Source of the DNA: Gigaspora margarita
Taxonomy: Eukaryota; Glomeromycota; Glomeromycetes; Diversisporales; Gigasporaceae
Assembly: GCA_009809945.1 (NCBI GenBank)
Contig: WTPW01000686.1
Location: 212,365 to 276,364 of the forward strand
Direction: 5' to 3'
DNA length: 64,000 nt
In this document: in pieces, positions 31,913-43,606 of the stretch
Layout of the letters: each line of letters starts with the position of its first letter
Position numbering within the stretch: the first letter of the stretch is position 1
Translations under genes and position numbers: made by a program
Notes under the pieces: generated by a model
The model's database searches: none
What the model saw: only the letters and a program-made list of their open reading frames with translations
What the model was told of the DNA's origin: nothing

Positions 31913-33697
31913 CTGCGCAACGCAGTTGCGCAAAACCAGGAACAGGGAATTAGTACATTATGATGTAAAAATTACATATCTAACTTCTGAATTACCTTGC
32001 TAATTACCAATTACTTAACGTCTTGTAGAGAAGAAGGAAAATTTATAAATTTTTATATGACCTCTGCGAATACGTTCGTTGTAGGATTAATCAAGTGATA
32101 TAAGGTCACGAATTATTTGGATCTGCATCAGGATATCACTTAATTTGATCTGATTAATTATGCGATCAATTTAAGAGTCAGTTTATGAAACAATGTATGG
32201 AGGGTGTTAATAAGGTAATAATTTTAAGGTTATGTAATGTGAGAACAATAATAATGTATTTAAGGGGACAATGACGATGTTTATACCTGATATCTGCAAA
32301 AAAAAATAATAAATCAAGTACCTATACAACAATCGTAAATATCAAAATGATTATGTAAATCTGCACAATTTTATATAGTTAGCTAGTATTAATAGTAAAG
32401 CATTATAATAATAAGCCCCATATTAGTATATTTAACAAATTAGGTAACAAAATTGAAAATCGGTGCTGATATAAAATAGAAAAAGTGACTTAATACATAA
32501 ACCAATAATCCAAACAGAATCCTGAGTAAAACAAGTAAAAACAAGCTATAATATTAATACATAAGTAAAATAAGGCAAGAAGGCACGGTGATAAATAATC
32601 AAGTCAAAAGAAAATTAATATTGTGAACACATACAGTATTACTATAGAATTTTTTAAATAACGATCCCTACTGTAATTCAAAAGCATAAAACTCAGCACG
32701 CATAGCATACAAAATCACAAGGAATGATCATCTAATCAGATGCCCAGAAATGTGAACTTTACTTAACTTGCCTGTAAACCTTACTCTACGTATTTCATAC
32801 TCTGTTCTTGGCATACTGTGAACACATACCGTAATCTTATAGATTCCCTTAAACATTAAACCCTACTGCGTAAACAGCAACTTAAAAGCACAAAACATCA
32901 GCACACATGGCATACAAATCACAAGGAACGACTATACAATTAGCAGTACTAATAGTAAAATGTTGTAAAAACAAGCCCCATATTAATACAATTACAAATC
33001 AAGTACTAATATAAAATAAAAAAATTTAAGTGGCCTGATACATGATCGATAGTCCAAATGTAATTCCAAGTAATACGAGTAAAAACAAGTTACAATATTA
33101 ACACATAAATATACTAAATCAAGAAAGCATGATGATAAACAATCAAGTCAATGTACACAAAAAAAAACATCATTGCGAACTCATACCGTAATATTATAGA
33201 ATCCTTTAAACATAACCCCCATCCCGATAAACAGTAATTTAAAAGCATGACAGCATGCATGGTATACAAAATCACAAGGAACGACTATCTAATCAGCAGT
33301 ACTAACAACAAAATGTTATAAAAACAAGTCCCATATCAATACAATCACGAATTAAATACCGATATAAAATAAAAAATCTCAAGTAACTCGACACATAATC
33401 GATAATCCAAACTGAATCCCAAGAAAAACAAGTAAAAACAAGCTACAATATTAACACTTAATACACTAAATCAAGAAAGCATGATGATAAACAATCAAGT
33501 CAAATAAAAGCAATACTGAACTCCTTAAACATCAATCTCTACTGCGATAAACAGTAATTTAAAAGCACGAAACGTCAGCATGCATGGCATACAAAATCAC
33601 AAGGAACAACCATCCAATCATATGCCAAAAATTGCGAAAGTCATCTAACTTGTCTATAAACCATACACTTCATAATTCGTACTATGTTCCTGGTATT
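31913..33697 (-). mobile_element. Non-autonomous element with CCAGGAAC edges and GCGC hairpin
   Basis: The left edge AAGTAGCTGCGCAACGCAGT contains a perfect hairpin GCGCAAC-GCA-GTTGCGC, then AAAACCAGGAAC. The right edge is GTTCCTGGTATTCCT. Satellite sequence resumes on both sides without an obvious target duplication. On the minus strand it would begin near ATACCAGGAAC and end with the hairpin, as at 25058. Much of the interior is the tandem repeat at 32340-33600. No coding is seen. A Helitron-like origin is possible but not shown. Confidence 0.55.
32340..33600. repeat. Tandem repeats of about 300-350 bp inside the element
   Basis: GCATGATGATAAACAATCAA (near 33128 and 33479; diverged near 32583), AAAACAAGCCCCATATTAAT and ACAAGGAACGACTATCTAAT recur in the same order in about three units. 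Confidence 0.7.
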
Positions 33698-34913
33698 CCT
33701 AATATCTGTCACCAATATTATACTTGCATCAATTCTATATCAAGAACCCAGCTCACAGTGATAAATGGATGCCATGTGACAATGTCACGATATCTACTCT
33801 TAACAACCCTCATCTACTAAAGAATTCATCTTTGACATCCGGGTTGTCCACCCAGGCTAACGACCACACCCATATATCAACCTAACCACCAAGAACTCCT
33901 TCCCAGTAATGAGTAGGTGGGTACAACTTCTCTACTCTCTTCCTCTTAAATAATCTTCCCTTATAACTTCATACTAACCCAACTAAACTAACATCTCCCA
34001 CACAATACCTTACACTTTTCTATTCTCTATATCTGTCACCAATACCTCACACTTACTCAACCTAACCAATACCTCCCATGTAATACCTCATTCTTATTCA
34101 CTTCCCATACTCCTGATATTCATTACCAATAACTCATACTTACTACTCATCAACTCTACAACAAGGACTCAGTTTATAGCAATAAACAGATACCACGTGA
34201 CAACATCACAGCATCTAATTTTCTTTCTTTAAACAACTATCAGCTACCAAAGCATCATCTTCGATATCCGAGTTGTCCACTTGGGCTATCGACCATACTA
34301 TGATCTCACCCAAATACAAGAACTCTCATTAAACCCAAATGTCATCTCTCATCCAACACATTATTTCTACCCATTTCTTATACGTACAATATCTGCCATA
34401 AACATCTCATATTACCCAAATGTCAACTCTTCATCATAGGCTAAGCCCTGGTTCTGTACACATGGATGTCTCCTGACTTCATTCATGGTTTTTACTTTTC
34501 CTTTCGTAATACCTGACCTGTTCAACCAGACCAACCAGCCACTCACCTTTGATATTCGGATTGTCCATCCAAGCTATCAAATATTCAATAAGACCACTGA
34601 ACCTACAAATACTCCCACCTAGTAGTGGATGGGCGGGAACCAATAACAAAGCTAAACTTCTGTCAAGCTAGCAGCAAAGACAAAAGTAGGAGAACAATTT
34701 CCTACACCTCTCCTCTTAAATAGCCATTTCTCATGACCTCATACTTACCTATTCCAATTCAATACATCATCATTACCCACTTCTTATACTACTATACCCG
34801 TTACCATTACCTCACACTCACCAGTCGTTACCTTACGTCATGGACCTGGGTCATGGTCTCATGACAAATAGATGCTACGTGACTTCGTTCATGGCATCTT
34901 AGAGGCAAAAGAA

Positions 34914-37632
34914 CCATTTTTGATAGATCTGCNGTTGCTTTTTTGATAGGTCTAAAATGTACCCCAAAATTGATTTACNTTCTTGATGCGTTTATAGAAT
35001 AGACTAATATAGAGGCTGTACCAATTTTTTAATATTTTAAGCAAAGCTATCTCAACAACTACTAGACCAAATTTGATAATTTTTTTATTTAAATTCTATG
35101 AATTCATAGAATTTAAATAAAAAATAATTTATTGAATTTGGTCTGGTAGTAATGGAGATATCTTCGCTCAAAGTTGAAGAAAAATCGAAATGTCTATCTA
35201 AATTAAAGCTGCGCCAATTTTTTTTTAAAAAAACTTTGGGCGAAGTTATCTCCACAACCACTTGGCCAAATTTGATTTTTTTTTTATTTAAATTCTATGA
35301 ATCTCATAGAATTTAAATAAAAAAATTCATCAAATTTGGTCCGGTAGTAGTGAAGATATCTTTGCTCAAAGTTAAAAAAAACAAAACACCTATCAAAATT
35401 AAAGCTGTGCCAATTTTTTTAAAAAATTTGAGCGAAGCTATCTCTATAACCACTGGACCAAATTTGATAAATTTTTTTTATTTGAATTCTATGAATCCCA
35501 TAGAATATAAATAAAAACAATTCATCGAATTTAGTCTGGTGGTAGTAGAGATATTTTCACTTAAAGTTAAAAAAAACAAAAAACCTATCAAAATTAAAGC
35601 TGTGCCAATTTTTTAAAAAAAACTTGAACGAAGCTATCTCCATATTCACTAGACCAAATTTGATATTTTTTTTATTTGAATTCTATGAATTCATAGAATT
35701 TAAATAAAAAATACTTCATCGAATTTGGTCTGGTGAGAGAGGAGATAGCTTCACTCAAAGGTGAAGAAAAACCAAAACGTCTATCTAAATACCAATTCAT
35801 TTAAAAATCTTTGAGTGAAGTTATCTCCACAACGACTGGACCAAATTTGATATATTTTTTTATTTGAATTCTATGAATCTCATAGAATTTAAATAAAAAA
35901 AAATTCATTGAATTTGGTCTGGTGGTAGTGGAGATATCTTTGCTCAAAGTTAAAAAAAACAAAACACCTATCAAAATTAAAGCTGTGCCAATTTTTTTAA
36001 AAAACTTTGAGTGAAGCTATCTCCATAACCACTGGACCAAATTTGAAATTTTTTTTATTTGAATTCTTTGAATCCCATAGAATTTAAATAAAAAAAAATT
36101 CATCAAATTTAGTCTGGTGGTAATGGAGTTATCTTCGCTTAAAGTTAAAAAAAAAAACAAAACACCTATTAAAATTAAAGCTGTGCTAATTTTTTTTTAA
36201 AAAAAAAACTTGAACGAAGCTATCTCCATAACCACTGGACCAAATTTGATAATTTTTTTTATTTGAATTCTGTGAATTCATAGAATTTAAATAAAAAATA
36301 ATTCATCAAATTTGGTCTAGTGGTAATGGAGATAACTTCACTCAAAGTTGAAGAAAAATCAAAACGTCTATCTAAATTAAAGCTGCGCCAATTTTTTTTA
36401 AAAAAACTTTGAGCGAAGTTATCTCTACAACAACTGGACCAAATTTGATAATTTTTTTTATTTGAATTCTATGAATCTTATAGAATTTAAATAAAAAAAA
36501 TTCATTNTGGTCTGGTGGTAGTGGAGATATCTTCTCTCAAAGTTAAAAAAAAACAAAACACCTATCAAAATTAAAGCTGTGCCAATTTTTTTAAAAAACT
36601 TTGAGTGAAGCTATCTCCATAACCACTTGACCAAATTTGATAATTTTTTTTATTTGAATTCTATGAATCCCATAGAATTTAAATAAAAAAATTCATCGAA
36701 TTTAGTCTAGTGGTAGTGGAGATATCTTCGCTTAAAGTTAAAAAAAAAATCAAAACACCTATCTAAATTAAAGCTGCGCCAATTTTTTTTAAAAAAACTT
36801 TGAGCGAAGTTATCTCTACAACAACTGGACCAAATTTGATAATTTTTTTTATTTGAATTCTATGAATCTTATAGAATTTAAATAAAAAAAATTCATTGAA
36901 TTTGGTCTGGTGGTAGTGGATATAACTTCGCTCAAAGTTAAAAAAAAACAAAATACCTATCAAAATTAAAGCTGCGCCAATTTTTTTAAAAAACTTTGAG
37001 CGAAGCTATCTCTATAACCACTAGACCAAATTTAAAAATTTTTTTTATTTGAATTCTATGAATTCATAGAATTTAAATAAAAAATACTTTATCAAATTTG
37101 GTCTAGTGGGAGAGGAGATGGCTTCGCTCAAATGTGAAGAAAAACCAAAATACCTATCTAAATGCTAATTCTTTTAAAAATTTTTGAGCGAAGTTATCTC
37201 CACTACCACCAGACCAAATTCGATGAAATTTTTTTATTTAAATTCTATGGAATACATAGAATTCAAATAAAAAAATTATCAAATTTTGTCCAGTAGTTGT
37301 GGAGATAGCTTCACTCAAAGTTTTTTAAAAAATTGGCGCAGCTTTAATTTGTAGGACATTTCGAGTTTTCTTCAACATTGAGCAAAGATATCTCCATTAC
37401 TACCAGACCAAATTCAATGAATTATTTTTTATTTAAATTCTATGAATTCATAGAATTTAAATAAAAAAATATATCAAATTTGGCCCAGTGGTTGTTGAGA
37501 TAGCTTTGTTCAAAATATTAAAAAATTGGTACAGCTTCTATAGTCTATTCTATAAATGCATCAAGAATGTAAATCAATTTGGGAGTACATTTTAGACCTA
37601 TCAAAATAGCAATCAAAGATCTATCAAAAATG
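34914..37632. mobile_element. 2.7-kb foldback element: 13 palindromic units of about 195 bp
   Basis: The outermost arms are CATTTTTGATAGATCT and AGATCTATCAAAAATG; the TIRs continue for over 100 bp (GGTCTAAAATGTAC, TTCTTGATGCGTTTATAGAA). Between them, units repeat: GAGCGAAGCTATCTCCATAA, CCACTGGACCAAATTTGATA, an A/T block, TGAATTCTATGAATTCATAG as the centre, then the complement with GGTCTGGTGGTAGTGGAGAT. Palindrome centres fall at about 35100, 35303, 35498, 35690, 35880, 36075, 36275, 36478, 36671, 36870, 37062, 37252 and 37450. There is no coding capacity; short frames inside are chance. Confidence 0.9.
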
Positions 37633-37659
37633 ATACTTTTGTATCTCAGAGCCATTTTA

Positions 37660-37703
37660 GTTTCGCTAGGAACTGACTGTGGACCACGTAAGCAGCGAGG
37701 CGA
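37660..37703 (-). repeat. Inverted repeat partner of 29960-30003
   Basis: It contains TAGGAACTGACTGTGGACCA and CGTAAGCAGCGAGGCGAG, complementary to 29960-30003. Confidence 0.75.
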
Positions 37704-37981
37704 GATCCTATATAGTGTTTTCATAGTTGTTATCATCACTGCACCAGGTGATCAAATGACAAACGATTTGTTTTGATCAAATTATTGATGGCAATTTTTC
37801 AATCTCAATTAATTCTAACACAAAATGTGGATTATAATAGCAAGTTTCATAGCAAATTTCACAACAAATCATGATAGAATTTATGACTATGATTCAACAC
37901 AAACAAACTCAGCTCTTAACCACATGCTGTATATCATTATAAATAGTTTGGGTGGCAATTCTACTCTAGTATACAAATTCT

Positions 37982-38068
37982 GTCAAAATTGCAAATCATT
38001 TGACCAGAATTAAAATTGGGTTGTTATAATTCTGGCCAAATAATCTGCAATATGGCCAGAATTATGAA
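37982..38068 (+). repeat. Direct repeat of 26651-26735
   Basis: TTGCAAATCATTTGACCAGA, TCTGGCCAAATAATCTGCAA and GGCCAGAATTATGAAC correspond to the blocks at 26651-26735. Confidence 0.65.
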
Positions 38069-38176
38069 CAAGGTATTTCTCAACAGGGCCTAAAAAATTT
38101 TTAGATCACATTATACATTAATTTAATACCCATTATTGTTATATTTATTATTATTGTTCACTTATATTAGCAAAAA

Positions 38177-38849
38177 TGTGTCCTGCGGGTCGATAGCATA
38201 GTGATTATGCTCCCAGGATGCAAATCGAAGGTTGCCAGTTCAATTCCCCTCAGAGACAAAAATGCAAAAACTAGCTAGTTAAAATGGAAATCTGTGAACC
38301 CGTGGTTTGTCAGCTGGCCAGAAAATTAGAGGGCTTAATTAGGCAATTCCCGTAGTTGGGTTGCAGGTATGGCAGCTAGTGTAGAACCTGCGAGCAGACT
38401 ACTTAAATTAGGCACCAAAAGTGCATGTGTGGCTAGATGCGTCCTCGTCTATGGCCTGGGTCTTCCGTTAGCATTTATGGGTTGTCTTAATTGGGCAGTT
38501 ACCGTGATCAAATCTGGGTAGCGAAGCGAAATGAGTTAGAACCCGATTTGGATTAACCGAAGTCACGAGACATAATGTGGGGCCGAAGTCTGAGAAGATA
38601 CTACATGAACTCGTGGCGCAATCATTCTGAGGTGGTTCCCATTTGTACCAATATCGATCTGGTGATGATCGTCCGAAGGCGGTGTTGGGAGGGTAAAACT
38701 TGGTGCCCACTGGGCATTTGGGTGGTCTGAAATAGGGCTAGCCAGATGTATGCTTACCAAAATTATTTAATATGTAAAATTGTTAATTAATAAATTAATA
38801 AAGTATTAACGCACTCGTAAGTATCCGGTGCAAGTTTAAAAAAAAAAAA
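38177..38849 (+). mobile_element. tRNA-headed SINE, copy 2
   Basis: The head has an A box (TAGCATAGTGA, 38194-38204) and a B box (GTTCAATTCC, 38238-38247). The body shares AACCGAAGTCACGAGACATA, GAACTCGTGGCG and GGTAAAACTTGG with the SINE at 15251. The tail has TTGTTAATTAATAAATTAAT, about 45 nt, then a 12-A run. TTAGCAAAAA at 38167-38176 and 38850-38859 is the target duplication. This copy is longer (673 bp) than copy 1. Confidence 0.87.
38194..38247 (+). promoter_or_regulatory. Internal pol III promoter (A and B boxes) of SINE copy 2
   Basis: TAGCATAGTGA and GTTCAATTCC lie 44 bp apart, like those of copy 1. The B box has one change (GTTCAA for GTTCGA) that fits CpG decay. Confidence 0.7.
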
Positions 38850-38987
38850 TTAGCAAAAACATTCTATTTAATAAAAATGAATCATATCATTAATCGTGCA
38901 AAGTCATATGGGTTGATTTCTCTATTTATCAATGATACAGATACACCGATATGGATTTTAAGCTATAATATTCATTTATTGTGACAG

Positions 38988-39205
38988 ATTATAATGGAAT
39001 TGGATTGTAATGAAATTTGACTTCTTTTGTGACCAATTTTAACAATTTTTTTGGGCCTTTTTTGTTAGATTTTTTTTATAGTTAAGTTAGGTTTTAGGGT
39101 TAGGATTATGTAAAAAAGAGTATAGATAGATTTTAGTAGTACTTATATTTTTAAATTGAGACCCTAAATTTCATTATAATCAGATTTCATTATAATTTGC
39201 AACAT
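38988..39205. mobile_element. Small TIR element
   Basis: AGATTATAATGGAATTGGAT plus TGTAATGAAATTT on the left mirrors AAATTTCATTATAATCAGAT plus TTCATTATAATTT on the right. The arms are about 35 bp; the interior is non-coding. Confidence 0.6.
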
Positions 39206-39209
39206 TTAT

Positions 39210-41550
39210 TAGCCAGAATATTAAGAATTTTGCATTGGTTATAATCTTGACCAGTTAATCAAACCACTCTGACTGGCTAATATCGGTCATGGTCATTAAC
39301 CAGTTATAACTGGTCATGACTGGACCAAAGATGGCATCAAAATGAAACCTATCCAAAACTAGTTTTGGGACTATAATCTGAAACTAATTTTAGGACTATA
39401 ATCTGAAACCCAAACCTATATCTGAAACTCAAAAATATAATATTGAAGCTTTTAAAATTTATTATAAAGTTGCCTTATTTTTAATAAAACCAAAATATAA
39501 AATTATTTTGAATAAATTATAATATATAACATTATATAGATCATTTTTTTAATTTATATTTTTGGCAATTTTTTTTCACTACCTCGGGTTGTTTGGGGTT
39601 TTTTTAAAGCTAGCCAACTTTATTTTTAATAACATACTGTTATTACAACTGATTTCAAAATTTTAAGATGATAGAAAAAATTGCCAATGATGAATCAATA
39701 AGTATTTATGCCTTTTGATACCAACAATTTATTTAAGTGGTAACTTATCAATTCTATCATTGGTAGATATGGACATACTTATTACTTGATGTTGTATTCA
39801 GTTTTTACATAGCAAGTAAAAAAAACTGATGCTTGCAAAAGCAACCTTGATGGTCAAAATATAAACTCTGGAATTATATCTTTCATGTTGTAAATTATAA
39901 CAACAAAAAGACTGCATGCATGCAATAAATTGTTGGATGCATTCTAGTTCAAATAGTGCTGGGTATTTAAATTTATTGAATGCTTTAAGGAGATATATAA
40001 CACAAATCAGTGTGATTAATGTATATTGAAGAGCTACATAGCATACATTAGTGCATTTGATATATAATTGAAATAGATATATAATAAATAGTGATGGGCA
40101 ATGCGCAGGATCTGCACTGGATTTTTAATATAAGATTATCTAGCCTGCATTAGCATATTATCTGGCCTGCATTAGCAAATTATCTGGTCTGCTTTAACAT
40201 AAATGGTCTAATTCCTAATTAGTATTTGATGTACTTTGTAAGGGTGTTGGCAATTGGCTAATCCAATAAAATACAACTAACAACACCAATATTTAACTAA
40301 ACCAATTTCTAATACTCCAACAAGACTCCCGATCCATGAATTGGCAGGCAAAAAGAGGCATAGAAGATTTGGTCTAGGTTTCGAGGTTCTTTGGGTCTTG
40401 CTATAGCGATATTGGATTCAATCAATAATTAGCTTAATGATATCATGTGATCATGAAATTAGGTTGATACGAATTTGATATATTAGGGGGTAATTGTGTT
40501 ATAGAACTAATGGCAGTTTATTAATTCAAGAAAATACTAGACTAACACTTTTACTCTAATTTCAAAGATTAGAGCTCAACTAAACCAAATGCTAACTAGG
40601 GTCTTTGGAATTCGAACTTGTTGTGAGTTATTCAAATTTGACCTCATTCTGGAGTTATTCATTATTGAAGAAAAAGGAGGGTATTATATACTTTTTTTCT
40701 ACTTAATAAATATATGGATTTTAAACTACTACAACTGTTTTTATTGAATTCATTTTTAACTCACTATAATCGTAATTTCTTTGAACAAAGATCCTACACC
40801 TCGAGGCATACTTGGAGCAGCAAAAGTCTTTTTAGGTTTTTCGTTTGTGCTAAAGCCAAACTTATATGTGCTAATTACTACTAACTTAATGATGCCAAGA
40901 CTAAGCTAAATACATTGTTTAGTAAAAAAGATAATAAACAAACAATGCTGGCAAAATATCAATTAGCAAGAACTAGTTTGTGGCCCTGGCAGGTGTAGTT
41001 GCTATGTGTTTCTACCAGAAGTCACTGATGCATAATGCTTATTCTATTTGGAACTATATCGATTCCACTATCTAAGACTTATAATAGGAGAAATAATACT
41101 ATCATAATGATATAAACAAAAGAAAAAGTCCCCTAATGTAAACAAAAAAGAAATAGTCCCATGATGGAGCCCATCACAATCTTCTACCCTTATTTTTGAG
41201 TTCCATGAAAAATAGGATATTTAGGCTCAAATATTTTTTAAGCTAGAAAACTGACTATCTGGGCTGAATTGGGTTTACTATCAGATTTCAGATTTTGAGA
41301 TATATTTCTTAGTCTTTCCTGTTCATCTTTTTCAACACCAATTCCATTTTTATAATAGTTTTTATGCTTGTAGAAATTATTATAGTTTTACTTTCTGGCT
41401 CTTCATATAAGCCTGTAACATATGCGGGGTTACACTTTGATATCCATCCAGGGCTTCTTTTAAGACTTATCTTGCATGAGATACAGACATATCCTTCCTT
41501 CTTTCCATCCTTTATTTTTCACTAATTGGCCATATGGCATGTTCAGATTA
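39210..41550. other. No gene recognised
   Basis: The stretch lacks any long ORF. AATTGTGTTATAGAACTAAT near 40490 could be the edge of an LTR, but I find no partner. GCCTGCATTAGCAAATTATC is repeated three times near 40140-40190. Minus-strand fragments around 41030-41530 (for example a reading with CISCKISLKRSPGW) suggest a very decayed gene that I cannot name. Confidence 0.4.
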
Positions 41551-41555
41551 CACTA

Positions 41556-42393
41556 GGGCCCCTGAATACTGATATGTTATATATATAAACCTTCGTCTTC
41601 AAATCTTATATAAGTTTACAAAAAAATTTTATTATGGAAGTGTACATTGGCTTAAAGCTATATATTTAATGTACGACATAAGTTTAATATAAGTTTTTTA
41701 TACTTTAATAAAGTGTACAATAAAGCAAATTTTATTATTAAGCTAATGTACGATAAAGATTTAAATATTTAAGTTTGCTTTTTGGAATTTTTTGGATATT
41801 TCTCAAATTTTCATTCTGACCTTGCTTGTAATTTATATTTATTCATTTTTTATTCAAAACTTTTTAGAATATATATTTTTTTATAGATTTACTAATTTCT
41901 TCCAATTGTCTGACTGCCCAGAATTATTCATGCTAATTTATATATTACCTTCTAAATAAAATATGTCATTTTTGTTAGAGTTAGAATTAAAGTTAGTAGA
42001 TAATATTATACAGTAATAAAATTTTGCAAAGAACTTTTTTTATTAGTATACAAAAGAAGGTTTCTTAGGCTAAGTTTTGTGATAAGTGTAACTTTTCAAA
42101 AAAAGCAATTGTTGTTTTAATTATCACATTATGCCTGATCTTGCATTCTGATTGGCCAATAACAAAAATTGGTAGAGAAATTAGTATAACTCTCTTATAT
42201 ACTGTACGATATACCAATTCAACATAATTAGTAAGTGTACACCAATCTTTTTTTAATAATATTAATTAAGTGTACATCAAAGGTCAAGCAAATTTGCTAT
42301 CAAAAAGCTTATTTTTGTACACAAATGGACAAACGTTTTAAAAAATTTAGTTTGAGTGTATGACAAAGGTTTTTTGCATATATTCAGGGGTCC
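41556..42393. mobile_element. TIR element, about 840 bp
   Basis: The ends GGGCCCCTGAATA and TATTCAGGGGTCCT are inverted repeats. TTACACTA on the left and TTATACTA on the right may be an 8-bp duplication (7 of 8). Both arms then carry ACCTTCGTC/GACAAAGGT and repeated GTGTACA words. There is no ORF. The flanks on the two sides both contain a TTCTTTC...TTATTTTTC stretch, so it sits in a duplicated segment. Confidence 0.62.
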
Positions 42394-42688
42394 TATTATA
42401 CTATGACATTCCTCTAGTGCTTCTCTGTAAACTTACCCAGCAGGTAATGTGGATGTTTTCTTCTTTCTTACCGTCCTTATTTTTCTTCTTTTCTCAGTCT
42501 TTTTTTTAGTGATTTTATTCTTCTTTGGCTTTGAGGCAAATTATACATTGTTATAGAATGAATTGAATATTATCTTTTTCTTATTTTAATTATTATTATT
42601 ATTATTTTCTTAGTTAAATTTATTATATTATATTATAGCATTATTATTAGTATTATAAATAGTTAAATAAAAGGACAGATGAAATAGT

Positions 42689-42833
42689 TACCATTTCTAC
42701 TATTTACTATTTCTACCATTTACCATTTCTACCATTTACTATTTCTACCATTTACTATTTCTACTATTTACCATTTCTACTATTTACCATTACTGTTTCT
42801 ACTATTCTTACTATTTGTACCGTTTCTATTATT
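42689..42833 (+). repeat. Microsatellite-like array TACCATTTCTACTATT
   Basis: The words TACCATTTC, TACTATTTAC and TACCATTTAC alternate about nine times, giving a pure C/T/A top strand. Confidence 0.85.
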
Positions 42834-43240
42834 GCTGTAAAAGATATTTTCCCTTTTGTACATTAAACACAAATTCCTCTCTTCTCTTCTCTAATATTTA
42901 GAAATAGTTATCTATCTTGAATATTATATCATAAATAAATAAAATATATCTTTGCCAAATAAATACTCTCTTGCTCTTTGATAAATAAATATAACAAACT
43001 GCTCTAGTGAAGTAATATTCTACTTGCACACCACTTCATTTCTTCTCTGACTCTTATAAGACCCCTGTTGCCGTGTATTGTATTGCAAGTACTATATTGA
43101 AGGCAATAGTCACTTGTAACATTTTGGTACCTTCTGGCAGAAATATTAAAAACAGCTACAACATTTGGAACCTTTCCTCTTCTGCAAGAATATTTCTCTC
43201 TCCTCTCTCCCTTCTCTTATTAAAGTGATTATTTTTGGTT

Positions 43241-43450
43241 TTTCTGTCAAATTGAAAAAGATTTGTTCAGAAAGGCATACTTGAAGCCTCTTGCTTTTGT
43301 AGCACTAGTATTTTTCTATCAAATTGAAAAAGATTCATTCAAAAGAGCATACTTGAAGCCTTTTGCTTTTGTAGTGCCAGTATTTTCCTGTTGAATTGAA
43401 AAAGATTCATTCAGAAGAACATACTTGAAGCCTCTGCTTTTGTAGCACTT
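43241..43450 (+). repeat. Three tandem units of about 71 bp upstream of gag
   Basis: Units contain CAAATTGAAAAAGATTCATT, CATACTTGAAGCCTCTTGC and TTTTGTAGCACTAGTATTTT. They start near 43241, 43312 and 43383 and end about 150 bp before the gag reading frame. They may be part of the untranslated leader of the retroelement. Confidence 0.8.
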
Positions 43451-43606
43451 TTATTGTTTAGTTATTTGTTTATTAGTTATTTTTTTTTAAAACCAGATTT
43501 GAAATTTTTTTACCTTTTTAGTATATTCTAGACACTTTAGTATCTAACCTTTTTCTCTTTTCTCTTAAGCTAAATTTTTAAAATTGTTTACTCTTAGATC
43601 TTTTAT

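Larger units (their letters stand above)
30020..34930 (-). repeat. Degenerate satellite of about 415-bp promoter-like units
   Basis: Landmarks such as GATGCCACGTGACAATGTCA recur at about 30351, 30769, 31161, 33768, 34189, 34468 and 34869. Each unit also has CTTCGATATCTGGGTTGTCC, CACCAAGATCTCCTTCCCAG, TCTCTTCCTCTTAAATAA and CAATACCTTATCC. On the minus strand the block TTATTTAAGAGGAAGAG resembles the TATA region of the LTR-like repeat at 26727. Two younger insertions (31399-31813 and about 31913-33697) split the array. ORFs inside (30321, 31188, 33584) are readings of the repeat. Confidence 0.8.

Noticed and set aside
38468..38760. Two overlapping minus-strand frames with Pro-rich readings
   Set aside because: They lie within the body of SINE copy 2, which is more GC-rich and so has longer chance frames.
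40490..40620. Possible LTR starting TGTTATAGAAC
   Set aside because: I found no second LTR, primer-binding site or coding region associated with it.
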